A stretch of DNA of 64,000 bases from the NCBI GenBank assembly GCA_022834735.1, contig BQKD01000001.1, forward strand, positions 1,031,659 through 1,095,658, given 5' to 3'. Origin of the DNA: Erysipelotrichaceae bacterium OPF54 (GTDB lineage: Bacteria; Bacillota_I; Bacilli_A; Erysipelotrichales; Erysipelotrichaceae). Shown piece by piece: positions 41,345 through 49,138 of this stretch. Under the pieces are notes generated by a model. The model searched no databases, was not told where the DNA came from, and saw only the letters and a list, made by a program, of their open reading frames with translations. Made by a program: the position numbers and the translations under genes. Position 1 is the stretch's first letter; every line of letters starts with the position of its first letter.

Positions 41345-42856
41345 ATGATTTCTTCTTTCGAGCAGCCCGCTTTCAGTCCGTTTGCCGATCTTTATGATAT
41401 TCTCATTCCTCAGGACAATTTCTGGAGGAAGCTTCACGACATCGATTTTTCTTTTATCATCGATTCTCTCCAGGATCAATATACCTTGTCCTACGGACGC
41501 AAGGCCGTCGATCCGATCCGACTCTTCAAGATGATCCTTCTTAAAAATCATCACAAACTTTCGGACCGCGATCTTGTCCATAAATGCAGGGTCGATATGG
41601 AAATGAAGTTTTTCCTTGATTATGCGCCGGAAGAAACTTCGCTTATCGACCCTTCTCTGCTTTCCAAATTCCGGACCATGCGTTTAGCGGATACCAACGT
41701 CCTTGATCTGCTCATTGCCAAAACTGTGGAGATCGCTCTGGAAAAAGGGGTCATTGCTTCAAAGAACAAGCTGATCGTCGATGCAACCCATACTGCAGCG
41801 CGTTTTCAGCCGGTAAGCATACGGGAAGAGCTTTTGAACCGATGCAGGGATCTGCGCAAAAGCGTATATGCGCATGATGAGACAATGCACGACAGGATGC
41901 CCTCGAAAAGAAAAGCGTCGAACGGGATCGTGGAAGATGTGCTGGAATACTGCCAGGAAGTCGTAGACGTGATCGAATCGGAAAAGAAATATGATGCATT
42001 GCCGAATGTGCAGGAAAGAATGAACTACCTCAAGGAAGCGATGGAGGAAACACAGACCGAGCTGCAGTATTCGAAAGATCAGGATGCGAAGGTTGGACAC
42101 AAGAGCGCGGACAGTTCTTTTTTCGGATACAAGACGCACATCGCCATGACACCGGAAAGGATTGTCACGGCCGCCAAGGTGACGAGCGGAGAGAAACACG
42201 ACGGCAAACAGCTCGACGAGCTGGTAGAAAAAAGCCGGGAAAACGGGATCGAAGTGGAAGCGGTGATCGGAGACGGTGCGTATTCGGAAAAAGAGAACCT
42301 GAAAAAAGCAGGAGAAGAAGGGTATCGGCTGGCAGCCAAACTAAGCGCAAGTGTGAGGCACGGGAACCGGAAGAATGAAGATAAATTCGAATATAATAAA
42401 GATGCAGGGATGTATGTATGCAAAGCCGGACATATGGCAACGAGAAAAGCACGGGGCGGACAGAAGAAGGCGAAGAGCGGATCGAACACACAACATGAAA
42501 CGTATTATTTCGACGTTGAAAAATGTAAAAGATGTCCATTAAAAGAAGGATGCTACAAAGGAACAGCGACAAAGACGTATTCAGTGAAGATCAAAGATCC
42601 GATCCATACAGAACAGATGGATTTCATGGAAACAGAAGAGTATAAAGAGCTGACAAAAGAAAGGTATAAGATCGAAGCGAAAAACGCGGAACTGAAGGAA
42701 CGGTACGGATACGGACGATCAAACGGAAGCGGAATAGAGAGCATGAAGATCCAGGGAGCGGCGGCAATTTTTATGAGTAATATGAAACGGATTTTAAAAT
42801 TGGAAGAAGAAAAGATAGGTGGAGTGCGTCTAAAAAGTGAAAAAGAGCCCTCATAG
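41345..42856 (+). CDS. IS1182-family transposase
   Basis: A 503-residue intact DDE transposase. The N-terminal DUF772 domain is recognisable (YTLSYGRKAVDPIRLFKMILLK). Acidic residues lie in LIVDATHTAARF, VIGDGAYSEKENL and the C-terminal KIEAKNAELKERYGYGRS. A CxxC-containing zinc-like insert (CKRCPLKEGCYKG) lies at about 400. I chose ATG 41345; ATG 41330 and GTG 41333 are in-frame alternatives. Confidence 0.93.
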   Translation: MISSFEQPAFSPFADLYDILIPQDNFWRKLHDIDFSFIIDSLQDQYTLSYGRKAVDPIRLFKMILLKNHHKLSDRDLVHKCRVDMEMKFFLDYAPEETSLIDPSLLSKFRTMRLADTNVLDLLIAKTVEIALEKGVIASKNKLIVDATHTAARFQPVSIREELLNRCRDLRKSVYAHDETMHDRMPSKRKASNGIVEDVLEYCQEVVDVIESEKKYDALPNVQERMNYLKEAMEETQTELQYSKDQDAKVGHKSADSSFFGYKTHIAMTPERIVTAAKVTSGEKHDGKQLDELVEKSRENGIEVEAVIGDGAYSEKENLKKAGEEGYRLAAKLSASVRHGNRKNEDKFEYNKDAGMYVCKAGHMATRKARGGQKKAKSGSNTQHETYYFDVEKCKRCPLKEGCYKGTATKTYSVKIKDPIHTEQMDFMETEEYKELTKERYKIEAKNAELKERYGYGRSNGSGIESMKIQGAAAIFMSNMKRILKLEEEKIGGVRLKSEKEPS

Positions 42857-43020
42857 ATCAGAGGATTTCTTCCTATCTTCAAAAATAAGAGAATAAAAAC
42901 GAAGAAAAACAGGAATCATGAATTTCTAACACAGAAAATCTGACTCCTGTTTTTTAATGTTCAAATTTGATAAACCGAGCGATTCAAAATCGTGACTTTT
43001 TCAGCAGTCTCGAATAGGTA

Positions 43021-43049
43021 TTGTTTTATTGCTTGAAATGGCATAAAAT
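43021..43049 (+). promoter_or_regulatory. Promoter of ptsH
   Basis: TTGTTT (43021-43026), 17-bp spacer, TAAAAT (43044-43049). The -35 begins at the first base after the IS target duplication. Confidence 0.65.
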
Positions 43050-43076
43050 ACACTTAGATTTTAGGAGGAAAACATA

Positions 43077-43343
43077 ATGAAACAAATTACTGTAACTGTG
43101 ATCGATCCGGTTGGTCTTCACGCACGTCCTGCTACTGTAGCTGTAAACGCTGCAAGCAAATTCAACAGCGATATCAACGTTGCTTTCAAAGGACGCGAAG
43201 TAAACATGAAATCAATCATGGGCGTTATGTCTTTAGGTATCCCGACACAATCTGAAATCACTATCAGCTGCTCAGGTGATGACGAAGACGCTGCTGTCGC
43301 TGCGATCGAAGAAGTATTACGCGCTCAAAAAATTATTGCTTAA
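43077..43343 (+). CDS. ptsH: Phosphocarrier protein HPr
   Basis: An 88-residue PTS carrier. His15 in GLHARP takes phosphate from enzyme I. Ser46 in KSIMGVMSLGI is the HPr kinase site, and HPr-Ser-P is the CcpA co-repressor in Bacillota. TTAGGAGG precedes ATG 43077. It is monocistronic here, with its own terminator; ptsI is not adjacent. The upstream region has been replaced by the IS1182 element. Confidence 0.97.
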   Translation: MKQITVTVIDPVGLHARPATVAVNAASKFNSDINVAFKGREVNMKSIMGVMSLGIPTQSEITISCSGDDEDAAVAAIEEVLRAQKIIA

Positions 43344-43361
43344 TTTTAAGGCAAACAAGTG

Positions 43362-43389
43362 AAAAGTCTCCCAATCGAGACTTTTTTTC
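43362..43389 (+). terminator. Terminator of ptsH
   Basis: AAAAGTCTC (43362-43370) pairs with GAGACTTTT (43377-43385), then T. Confidence 0.85.
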
Positions 43390-43404
43390 TTTAAAGTTTC
43401 ATTA

Positions 43405-43418
43405 TGTAAACGATTACA
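43405..43418. promoter_or_regulatory. cre-like operator upstream of pgm
   Basis: TGTAAACGATTACA, identical to the site at 36973-36986. It overlaps the expected -35 position (43413-43418) of the promoter whose -10 is TATAAT 43436-43441, so binding should repress. Confidence 0.75.
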
Positions 43419-43435
43419 AAAACACTATCTGATGA

Positions 43436-43441
43436 TATAAT
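43436..43441 (+). promoter_or_regulatory. -10 box of pgm promoter
   Basis: TATAAT, 30 bp before the pgm ATG, with AGGAGG between them. The -35 is weak (ATTACA) and buried in the cre-like site. Confidence 0.6.
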
Positions 43442-43471
43442 GATAAAAAACAAAACAGGAGGAATTATTAA

Positions 43472-45178
43472 ATGTCTATTGTAGAAGAAAGATTTGAGAA
43501 ATGGGTCAATCATCCAAATCTCGATCCGCAGTATTTGAATGATTTGAAAAATATGAATGCCGAGGAAAAAAATGATGCATTTTACACGCTCATTGAATTT
43601 GGAACAGCCGGTATGCGCGGACTGCTCGGTCCTGGAACGAACCGGATCAATCTGCATACGATCCGCAAAGCGACCCAAGGTTTTGCGAACTATATCAAAG
43701 CACATGGCAAGGAAGCGTGCGAAGCGGGAATCGCGATCGGATATGACAACCGTCATATGTCGCGCGAATTCGCATTCGACAGTGCCAGGCTGCTTGCAAA
43801 AAACGGGATCCGCTCCTATGTGTTCGAATCGCTCCGTCCGACTCCTGAACTGAGCTTTGCGGTTCGTCATCTGCACTGCTTTGGCGGCATCATGATCACA
43901 GCCAGTCATAATCCGAAAGAATACAACGGATACAAACTGTACGATGAAAAAGGATGCCAGCTCGTTCCTGCGCTCGCGGCCCAGGTGATCGACCAGGTCA
44001 ATGCGATCGAAGATGAACTGGCGATCGATGCCAATGTCGCACCGGAAGAAGAAAAACTGATCACAGTCATCGGCAAAGATGTCGATGAAGCATACTATGA
44101 AAACGTTCTGGGAATTCAGTTGAATCCGGAAGTTGTCAAAGACATCAAGATTGTTTTCTCTCCGGAGCATGGCACAGCGAACATTCCGGTACAGGAAGTT
44201 TATAAGCGCGCGGGCTATCACTGCATTCCTGTCGTGGAACAGTGCACGCCGGATCCGGATTTCTCCAATACGCCGACCCCGAACCCGGAACAGCCAGGGG
44301 CTTATGAACTGGCTCTGAAATATGCAGCCGACAACGATGCCGATATTATTCTCGTATGCGATCCGGACGCGGACCGTATGGGTGTTGGTGTAAAACACGA
44401 CGGCGAATACGTCGTGATGACCGGAAACCAGTCGGGAGCTGTGCTGCTCGAGTATATCCTTTCGCAGATGGAAGAAAAAGGGATCATGCCGTCCAATCCG
44501 GTGATGTTCAATACCGTCGTAACGAGCGATCTGGGCGAAAAAGTGGCAAAAGCCCATGGCGTGGAAACAGAAAAAACTTTGACAGGATTCAAGTTCATCG
44601 GAGAAAAAGTAGCGAAATATGAAACGACCGGCGAAAAGAACTACGTCTTCGGATACGAGGAAAGCTACGGCTCGCTGATCAAACCGTTTGTCCGCGATAA
44701 GGATGCGCCGCAGGCATGCCTGATGCTGGCAGAAGCTGCTTCCTATTACAAGGAAAAAGGAAAAGACCTCGTCGATGTCCTGAATGATCTGTATGCAGAG
44801 CACGGAACGTATGAGGAAAGCCAGGTGGCTTTGACGCTGTCCGGAGAAGCCGGTGCGAACCGGATCAAACAGATCCTTGCCGATCTGAGAAAAGATGCGC
44901 CGAAAGCGATCAATGGCGTGGATGTCATCCGTGCCGAAGATTATAACGAATGTACGATCAAGGAAAACGGTGAAACGAAAGAGCTGACAGGATTCACAAA
45001 ATCCGATGTTCTGAAATATTATCTGGCTGACGGAAGCTGGATCGCTGTTCGTCCAAGCGGCACAGAGCCGAAATGCAAATTCTATTTCTGCATTGTCGGC
45101 AAGGACAAAGAAGATGCCCACAATAAAACGCTGGCTTACCAGAAAGCGATGGCGGAACTGACAGGCACTGCCGAATAA
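43472..45178 (+). CDS. pgm: Phosphoglucomutase / phosphomannomutase (alpha-D-phosphohexomutase)
   Basis: A 568-residue enzyme interconverting glucose-6-phosphate and glucose-1-phosphate, so it feeds GlgC. The catalytic phosphoserine loop is GGIMITASHNPKEYNGYK, the metal loop CDPDADRMGVG, the sugar loop GYEESYGSL and the phosphate loop RPSGTEPK. Length matches the PgcA-type of Bacillota. AGGAGG precedes ATG 43472. Confidence 0.95.
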   Translation: MSIVEERFEKWVNHPNLDPQYLNDLKNMNAEEKNDAFYTLIEFGTAGMRGLLGPGTNRINLHTIRKATQGFANYIKAHGKEACEAGIAIGYDNRHMSREFAFDSARLLAKNGIRSYVFESLRPTPELSFAVRHLHCFGGIMITASHNPKEYNGYKLYDEKGCQLVPALAAQVIDQVNAIEDELAIDANVAPEEEKLITVIGKDVDEAYYENVLGIQLNPEVVKDIKIVFSPEHGTANIPVQEVYKRAGYHCIPVVEQCTPDPDFSNTPTPNPEQPGAYELALKYAADNDADIILVCDPDADRMGVGVKHDGEYVVMTGNQSGAVLLEYILSQMEEKGIMPSNPVMFNTVVTSDLGEKVAKAHGVETEKTLTGFKFIGEKVAKYETTGEKNYVFGYEESYGSLIKPFVRDKDAPQACLMLAEAASYYKEKGKDLVDVLNDLYAEHGTYEESQVALTLSGEAGANRIKQILADLRKDAPKAINGVDVIRAEDYNECTIKENGETKELTGFTKSDVLKYYLADGSWIAVRPSGTEPKCKFYFCIVGKDKEDAHNKTLAYQKAMAELTGTAE

Positions 45179-45188
45179 TGACATAACA

Positions 45189-45218
45189 GAGGAAAGGTTG
45201 AGACTTTTCCTCTTTTTT
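45189..45218 (+). terminator. Terminator of pgm
   Basis: GAGGAAA (45189-45195) pairs with TTTCCTC (45206-45212), then six T. The hairpin also contains the -35 of the next promoter. Confidence 0.75.
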
Positions 45219-45225
45219 GTATAAT
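45198..45225 (+). promoter_or_regulatory. Promoter of VanZ-like gene (leaderless)
   Basis: TTGAGA (45198-45203), 16-bp spacer, TATAAT (45220-45225), then exactly 6 nt to ATG 45232. It is nested inside the pgm terminator and there is no Shine-Dalgarno. Confidence 0.65.
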
Positions 45226-45231
45226 AAATCT

Positions 45232-45786
45232 ATGAAAAAGAAAAATATAGTATTGAGAATATGCTGTGCTCTGCTGTTTCTGGCACTATCCGGAATCATC
45301 ATGCTGTCGATCTATACGCTTTCGAGCGAAGACGGGCTCGATTCGGGAGTGCGAAGCGAAAATGTGACCGAAGCACTGAAGCAGGAAGTTCGGGACAGAC
45401 TTGAAAATACGCCGGAAGGAGTCACGCTTTCCGAACGCGTCAAGGCGCTGGTCATTCGTTTTTCTCCGTATGGCAGCAACTGGAACATGAATGTGCGCAA
45501 GCTCGCCCATTTTTCCATTTATTTTGCGCTGGCCGCCATGATCTATATTACATTGGCGATCCTCGGCTTTAAAAAAGCTTCGAGATTTTTCCTTGCGCTC
45601 ATTCTGTGCGCCGTCTTTGCGGTACTGGATGAAATGCACCAGGGAAGTGTGGCTGGGCGTACCATGTCGAAAAAGGATGTCGTGATCGATATGCTGGGCG
45701 CTTGTGCAAGCGTAGGAGGATTGACCGTTATATCCATGATCTATTCTTTTATTTCATGGATCGGGAAAGGAATATTCGAATCGTGA
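45232..45786 (+). CDS. VanZ-like family membrane protein
   Basis: A 184-residue protein with four predicted helices. The VanZ-like core is KLAHFSIYFALAAMIYITL and ALILCAVFAVLDEMHQGSVAGRTMSKKDVVIDMLGA, matching the E-x-x-Q and D-x-x-x-D-x-x-G pattern of the family. Function unknown; relatives are linked to glycopeptide tolerance. Start ATG 45232 (MKKKNIVLRICC); an upstream in-frame start at 45217 lies in the -10 region. Confidence 0.8.
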   Translation: MKKKNIVLRICCALLFLALSGIIMLSIYTLSSEDGLDSGVRSENVTEALKQEVRDRLENTPEGVTLSERVKALVIRFSPYGSNWNMNVRKLAHFSIYFALAAMIYITLAILGFKKASRFFLALILCAVFAVLDEMHQGSVAGRTMSKKDVVIDMLGACASVGGLTVISMIYSFISWIGKGIFES

Positions 45787-45831
45787 CATCTCTCTTGCGG
45801 AAGGTGTGGGGCCTTTTTGCTCAAGAATTAT

Positions 45832-45861
45832 AAAAAGGAAGCTTACGGACTTCCTTTTTTA
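45832..45861. terminator. Bidirectional terminator between VanZ-like and aminotransferase genes
   Basis: AAAAAGGAAG (45832-45841) pairs with CTTCCTTTTT (45850-45859). Confidence 0.8.
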
Positions 45862-45865
45862 CAAG

Positions 45866-47029
45866 TTATTTGGTTTTTAAAGAATCCAGAAATGCTGCGA
45901 TCCGGTCGCATCCTTCGCGGATATCGTCCAGAGAGCAGGCATAGCTCATTCTCATAAATCCTTCGCCGTGCTGCCCGAATGCGTTGCCTGGTACGCAGGC
46001 GACCCGCTGCTCTTCCAGAAGACGGGCGCAGAATGTTTCGCTGTCCAGCCCGGTCGAGGAAATATTCGGGAAAACATAAAATGTTCCTTTCGGGGTATTG
46101 GTGGTCAGGCCCATCCGGTTCAGACGGCTGACGAGAAGGTTGCGGCGGTTCAGATATTCGGCCCGCATCGCAACCACGTCCGGAAGTCCGTGCGACAACG
46201 CTTCGATGGCAGCATATTGGGCCGGCGTAGGCGCCGACATAATAATGTACTGGTGGATCTTGACCATCTGGCTGCTCAAATACGGATTGGAAAGGACGTA
46301 GCCTAAGCGCCATCCTGTCATGGCGAACGCCTTGGAGAATCCGTTGATCACGATGACCTGATCCCTGATCTCCGGAAACTGGGCAAGCGATGCGAATTCG
46401 CCGTCGAATGTCAGCTCGGCATAGATCTCGTCTGAAATCACATAGATGCCTGATTCTTTGATGATCGGGACCAGCTTTTCGTAATCCTCTTTGCTCATGA
46501 CGCCGCCGGTCGGATTGCTCGGAAAATTGAGTATGATCGCTTTTGTCTTGTCCGTGATCGCCGCCTGGAGATCTTCCGGTTTCAGCTTGAATTCGTTTTT
46601 CTCGGTCAGGGTGATCGGCACGATCGTTGCTTTGGCCATTTCGACCGCCGGTTCGTACGCGACGTAGTTCGGGTCCATGACGATCACTTCATCGCCTTCC
46701 TCGACCAGGGTGCGCATGGCCAGATCGATCCCTTCCGAACCGCCCACGGTGACGATGATCTCGTTTTCCGGATCGTAGGACTGGTCATAGCGGATGTGCT
46801 GGAATTCGCTGATCAGCTTCCGCAGTTCGAGAAGACCGCGGTTGGCCGTATAATGCGTCTTTCCTTTTGAAAGGGAATACACGGCGTTTTCGCAAATGTG
46901 CCATGGCGTATCGAAATCCGGTTCTCCGACACCGAAGGAAATGACATTGTCCATCGTATTGGCCAGATCAAAAAATTTTCGGATGCCGCTCGGCTTTAAG
47001 TTTTCGATCGTTTTATTGATTGGTTTCAT
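45866..47029 (-). CDS. Class I/II pyridoxal-phosphate aminotransferase
   Basis: A 387-residue enzyme of the aspartate/aromatic aminotransferase fold type I. The motifs are GVGEPDFDTPWHI, the cofactor region VISDEIYAELTFDG and the PLP-lysine in GFSKAFAMTGWRLGYV. The substrate (Asp, aromatic or N-acetyl-diaminopimelate) cannot be decided from sequence alone. It overlaps the Lrp-family regulator stop by one base and is therefore co-expressed with it. Confidence 0.9.
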   Translation of the reverse strand: MKPINKTIENLKPSGIRKFFDLANTMDNVISFGVGEPDFDTPWHICENAVYSLSKGKTHYTANRGLLELRKLISEFQHIRYDQSYDPENEIIVTVGGSEGIDLAMRTLVEEGDEVIVMDPNYVAYEPAVEMAKATIVPITLTEKNEFKLKPEDLQAAITDKTKAIILNFPSNPTGGVMSKEDYEKLVPIIKESGIYVISDEIYAELTFDGEFASLAQFPEIRDQVIVINGFSKAFAMTGWRLGYVLSNPYLSSQMVKIHQYIIMSAPTPAQYAAIEALSHGLPDVVAMRAEYLNRRNLLVSRLNRMGLTTNTPKGTFYVFPNISSTGLDSETFCARLLEEQRVACVPGNAFGQHGEGFMRMSYACSLDDIREGCDRIAAFLDSLKTK

Positions 47030-47523
47030 TATGGAGTCACCACCAGTCGGCTGGATTCTTCCGGCTCTTCATCTTTCATGATGATACCGCTCGTTTTGTA
47101 CTGCTTGAGCACGAACAGCGTTTTCGTGCTGCGCACATCCTCCACACAGGCGATCTTGTCCGAGACGAAACGAGCCACCTCGAACATTGTTTTTCCCTGA
47201 ACAAGGCAGAGAAAGTCGCAGTCTCCGGAAAGCAGATACATCGTGTCGATTTCCGGATAATTGGCAATTTTCATCGCCGTCTTGTCATAGCCTGTATGCC
47301 GCTGCGGAACACAGTCCACCTCGATGAAAGCCATGACTTTTTCGTTTTTCAATGCGCGGTTATAATTGATGACCGTATGATAGCCGCAGATGATCTTTTC
47401 CTCTTCAAGTTTTTTTATTTCCTGTTTTATCTCCTTTTCATCTTCCTGGAGTATGTCGGCAAGGTCCTGCGAAGAGAGCCTCGCGTTGTTTTCAAGAAGA
47501 TCAAGCAGTGTATTTGAATTCAT
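47029..47523 (-). CDS. Lrp/AsnC family transcriptional regulator
   Basis: A 164-residue regulator. An N-terminal winged HTH (TLLDLLENNARLSSQDLADILQ … IKKLEEEKIICGYHTVIN) is followed by an AsnC-type ligand-binding RAM domain (VMAFIEVDCVPQ … YLLSGDCDFLCLVQG). AGGAGGAGC precedes ATG 47523. As first gene of a two-gene operon with an aminotransferase it probably senses an amino acid and controls that operon. Confidence 0.9.
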   Translation of the reverse strand: MNSNTLLDLLENNARLSSQDLADILQEDEKEIKQEIKKLEEEKIICGYHTVINYNRALKNEKVMAFIEVDCVPQRHTGYDKTAMKIANYPEIDTMYLLSGDCDFLCLVQGKTMFEVARFVSDKIACVEDVRSTKTLFVLKQYKTSGIIMKDEEPEESSRLVVTP

Positions 47524-47586
47524 AATGCTCCTCCTGTTTTAGACTATTTTACAGTATTTTCATTTTTTTTACAAAACCTTCTAAAG

Positions 47587-47618
47587 CCCACGGTTTCAAC
47601 CGTGGGAGGATGTCAAAA
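47587..47618 (+). repeat. Hairpin resembling an IS200/IS605 right end
   Basis: CCCACGGTT-tc-AACCGTGGG (47587-47606) is a perfect 9-bp stem followed by AGGATGTC, the form seen at the right ends of IS200/IS605-type elements. No TnpA or TnpB is nearby, so if real it is a solitary relic. The rest of 47530-47730 holds no convincing gene. Confidence 0.35.
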
Positions 47619-47734
47619 AACACTTTCAGTGCAGGGAAGAACATCTCGTTTTCATGGCCATCCCGACGTTTTCCGCTTGTATTTCTGCTTCCGGTTTTCC
47701 GGACGCGTCTTAAGAAAAAATTTGCAGGATGGAT

Positions 47735-47748
47735 TGAAAACGCTAACA
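47735..47748. promoter_or_regulatory. cre-like operator upstream of gapA
   Basis: TGAAAACGCTAACA fits the cre consensus including the outer W positions. Its centre is about 58 bp before the predicted gapA start point, upstream of the -35, an activating position for CcpA in other Bacillota. Confidence 0.7.
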
Positions 47749-47764
47749 AATACGGGATTCACAT

Positions 47765-47793
47765 TGACAATTAATTCACATACTTTTATAATT
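47765..47793 (+). promoter_or_regulatory. Consensus promoter of gapA
   Basis: TTGACA (47765-47770), 17-bp spacer, TATAAT (47788-47793): a perfect sigma-A consensus, as expected for a highly expressed gene. Confidence 0.9.
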
Positions 47794-47825
47794 ATGGTGA
47801 ATTTAATAAAGGAGGATTTACTGAC

Positions 47826-48842
47826 ATGACAGTAAAAGTTGCAATTAACGGTTTTGGACGTATCGGACGTCTGGCATTCCGTCAGATGTTTGATGATCCG
47901 AACTATGAAGTAGTAGCAATCAACGATTTGACAAGCCCTGAAATGCTGGCTCACCTGTTGAAATACGACTCGACACAGGGAACTTACAAACTGGCTGACA
48001 CAGTGGTTGCCGGAGAAGACTCGATCACAGTTGACGGAAAGAAAATCACGATCTACAAAGAAGCGGACGCTTCCAAACTGCCTTGGAAAGAACTGGGCGT
48101 AGACGTTGTTCTCGAATGCACTGGTTTCTATACTTCAAAAGCAAAAGCACAGGCTCACGTAGATGCAGGTGCTCGTAAAGTTGTTATTTCTGCACCAGCA
48201 GGAAATGACCTTCCTACAATCGTTTACAATGTAAACCAGGATGTCCTGAAACCATCGGATCAGATCATTTCTGCAGCAAGCTGCACGACGAACTGCCTTG
48301 CTCCAATGGCAAAAGCTTTGAATGATCTTGCACCGATCAAAGGCGGTATCATGACTACAGTTCATGCTTACACTGGTGACCAGATGACTCTTGACGGACC
48401 TCAGAGAAAAGGCGACAAACGTCGTAGCCGTGCTGCTGCAGTGAACATCGTTCCTAACTCTACTGGTGCCGCAAAAGCGATCGGTCTTGTTATCCCTGAA
48501 CTGAACGGAAAACTGATCGGTTCTGCTCAGCGTGTTCCTGTTCCTACAGGTTCAACAACTCTGCTCGTTGCGGAAGTTGAAGGCGAAGTGACAGTTGACC
48601 AGGTAAACAAAGCGATGGAAGCTGCCCAGACTGAATCTTTCGGTTACAACACAGAAGAAATCGTTTCTAGCGATATCATCGGTATGAAATACGGTTCACT
48701 GTTTGATGCTACTCAGACAATGTGCACTCCTACAGGAGATGGAAACACTCTTGTTCAGGTCGTAAGCTGGTACGACAATGAAAACTCTTACACGAGCCAG
48801 ATGGTTCGTACAATCAAATTCTTCTCTGAATTAGGCGACTAA
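47826..48842 (+). CDS. gapA: Glyceraldehyde-3-phosphate dehydrogenase, type I
   Basis: A 338-residue glycolytic enzyme oxidising glyceraldehyde-3-phosphate with NAD. NAD-binding [13 protein letters not shown] is at the N-terminus, the catalytic Cys is in [15 protein letters not shown], and the C-terminus has [22 protein letters not shown] precedes ATG 47826. Codon use is strongly biased, consistent with high expression. Confidence 0.97.
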   Translation: MTVKVAINGFGRIGRLAFRQMFDDPNYEVVAINDLTSPEMLAHLLKYDSTQGTYKLADTVVAGEDSITVDGKKITIYKEADASKLPWKELGVDVVLECTGFYTSKAKAQAHVDAGARKVVISAPAGNDLPTIVYNVNQDVLKPSDQIISAASCTTNCLAPMAKALNDLAPIKGGIMTTVHAYTGDQMTLDGPQRKGDKRRSRAAAVNIVPNSTGAAKAIGLVIPELNGKLIGSAQRVPVPTGSTTLLVAEVEGEVTVDQVNKAMEAAQTESFGYNTEEIVSSDIIGMKYGSLFDATQTMCTPTGDGNTLVQVVSWYDNENSYTSQMVRTIKFFSELGD

Positions 48843-48868
48843 TTATATAAGAAAACAGATTGAACCCG

Positions 48869-48902
48869 AAAGACATCGATTCGTTCTCGATGTCTTTTTT
48901 TG
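48869..48902 (+). terminator. Terminator of gapA
   Basis: AAAGACATCGA (48869-48879) pairs with TCGATGTCTTT (48887-48897), then T. Confidence 0.9.
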
Positions 48903-48961
48903 CGCCTTGATGAAATGCGTAAACTAAGGTATTCTAATAGAATGAATGTGAGGTCAGAAAG

Positions 48962-49138
48962 ATGCCATTGAAACAACGTTTAACGGATGAAGACCGCGAC
49001 GAGATCACAAAAGATGTAGACGATCTCGACGCCAATTATATCAATCAGATGAAAGATGCCGGGATCGATGAGGATCTGCTCCAGCAGTTCAGGGATCTGA
49101 CCATCGAGCTCGGAAAGGAAAGGGGAGAGCAGAAATGA
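48962..49138 (+). CDS. Small acidic protein in front of cysS
   Basis: A 58-residue highly charged protein (MPLKQRLTDEDRDEITKD … ELGKERGEQK). TGAGGT lies 8 nt before ATG 48962 and its stop overlaps the cysS start as ATGA, a strong sign of genuine coupled translation. No family recognised. It could aid or regulate cysS expression simply by coupling. Confidence 0.65.
   Translation: MPLKQRLTDEDRDEITKDVDDLDANYINQMKDAGIDEDLLQQFRDLTIELGKERGEQK

Larger units (their letters stand above)
41203..43011 (+). mobile_element. IS1182-family insertion sequence
   Basis: An 1809-bp element with 15-bp inverted ends GAGACTGCTGAAAAA, flanked by a 9-bp direct repeat GAATAGGTA (41194-41202 and 43012-43020). It carries one transposase. 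A hairpin AGAGTAATT/AATTACTCT followed by T (about 41222-41258) lies at its left end and probably blocks readthrough from the glg operon. A second hairpin follows the transposase (AACAGGA/TCCTGTT, about 42909-42957). It separates DUF523 from ptsH. Confidence 0.9.

Noticed and set aside
48930..48970. TATTCT followed after 6 nt by ATG 48942
   Set aside because: The frame is nine codons and out of phase; the downstream 58-residue gene has its own ribosome-binding site, so this is not counted as leaderless.
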